Shown here piece by piece: positions 5,323 through 5,352 of a stretch of DNA of 5,352 nucleotides. The position numbers were made by a program, and so were the translations under genes. This stretch comes from Alphaproteobacteria bacterium (GTDB taxonomy: Bacteria > Pseudomonadota > Alphaproteobacteria > Micropepsales > Micropepsaceae). Location of the stretch: positions 1 to 5,352 of the forward strand of contig JAGWSK010000030.1 in NCBI GenBank assembly GCA_028869355.1, read 5' to 3'. The notes under the pieces were generated by a model. That model was not told the DNA's origin. It did not search any database and was given only the letters and a program-made list of their open reading frames with translations. Positions within the stretch are counted from its first letter, which is position 1. Each line of letters opens with the position of its first letter.

Positions 5323-5352
5323 GCCGTCCAAAGCCGGGTTTTCCCTTCGCCC

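Overview
The window reads as GC-rich alphaproteobacterial chromosome. The evidence is the type of ThrB (APH-fold homoserine kinase with HADLFPDN), the thrB-rnhA gene pair, an uncharacterised lipoprotein of a type I associate with alphaproteobacteria, and a hairpin repeat like those scattered between genes in that class. Species cannot be named from this sequence. Nearly every base is accounted for, and there is no gene-free stretch over 300 bases. No tRNA, rRNA, CRISPR array, insertion sequence or phage gene was seen.

Layout, left to right. The first 129 bases are the C-terminal end of a membrane protein, probably a DMT/EamA-type transporter (+). A DUF433 antitoxin (193-417, +) follows, and directly after it comes a DUF5615 PIN-like toxin (417-785, +) broken by one in-frame TAA at 549-551. 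The toxin frame runs 23 bases into the 3' end of argS, which lies on the other strand. On the minus strand, an uncharacterised lipoprotein (3116-2523) and arginyl-tRNA synthetase (2526-763) form a two-gene unit joined by an ATGA stop/start overlap. A divergent intergenic region (3117-3274) carries a two-hairpin repeat. Rightwards from it run thrB (3275-4234) and rnhA (4231-4698), joined by a GTGA overlap. Last comes a complete yefM-yoeB toxin-antitoxin operon (4763-5322) with its own promoter, a double TGTACA operator, and TTG start codons on both genes.

How they work together. argS (protein synthesis), thrB (threonine synthesis) and rnhA (RNA-DNA hybrid removal) are ordinary housekeeping genes. 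The accessory content is two unrelated type II toxin-antitoxin modules, one on each side of this block. The left one has lost its toxin by a single nonsense codon. The right one looks intact and self-regulated.

I did not find convincing evidence for a new kind of system. The points most worth checking are the nonsense codon in the DUF5615 toxin, the operator layout and double TTG starts of yefM-yoeB, and the lipoprotein coupled to argS.
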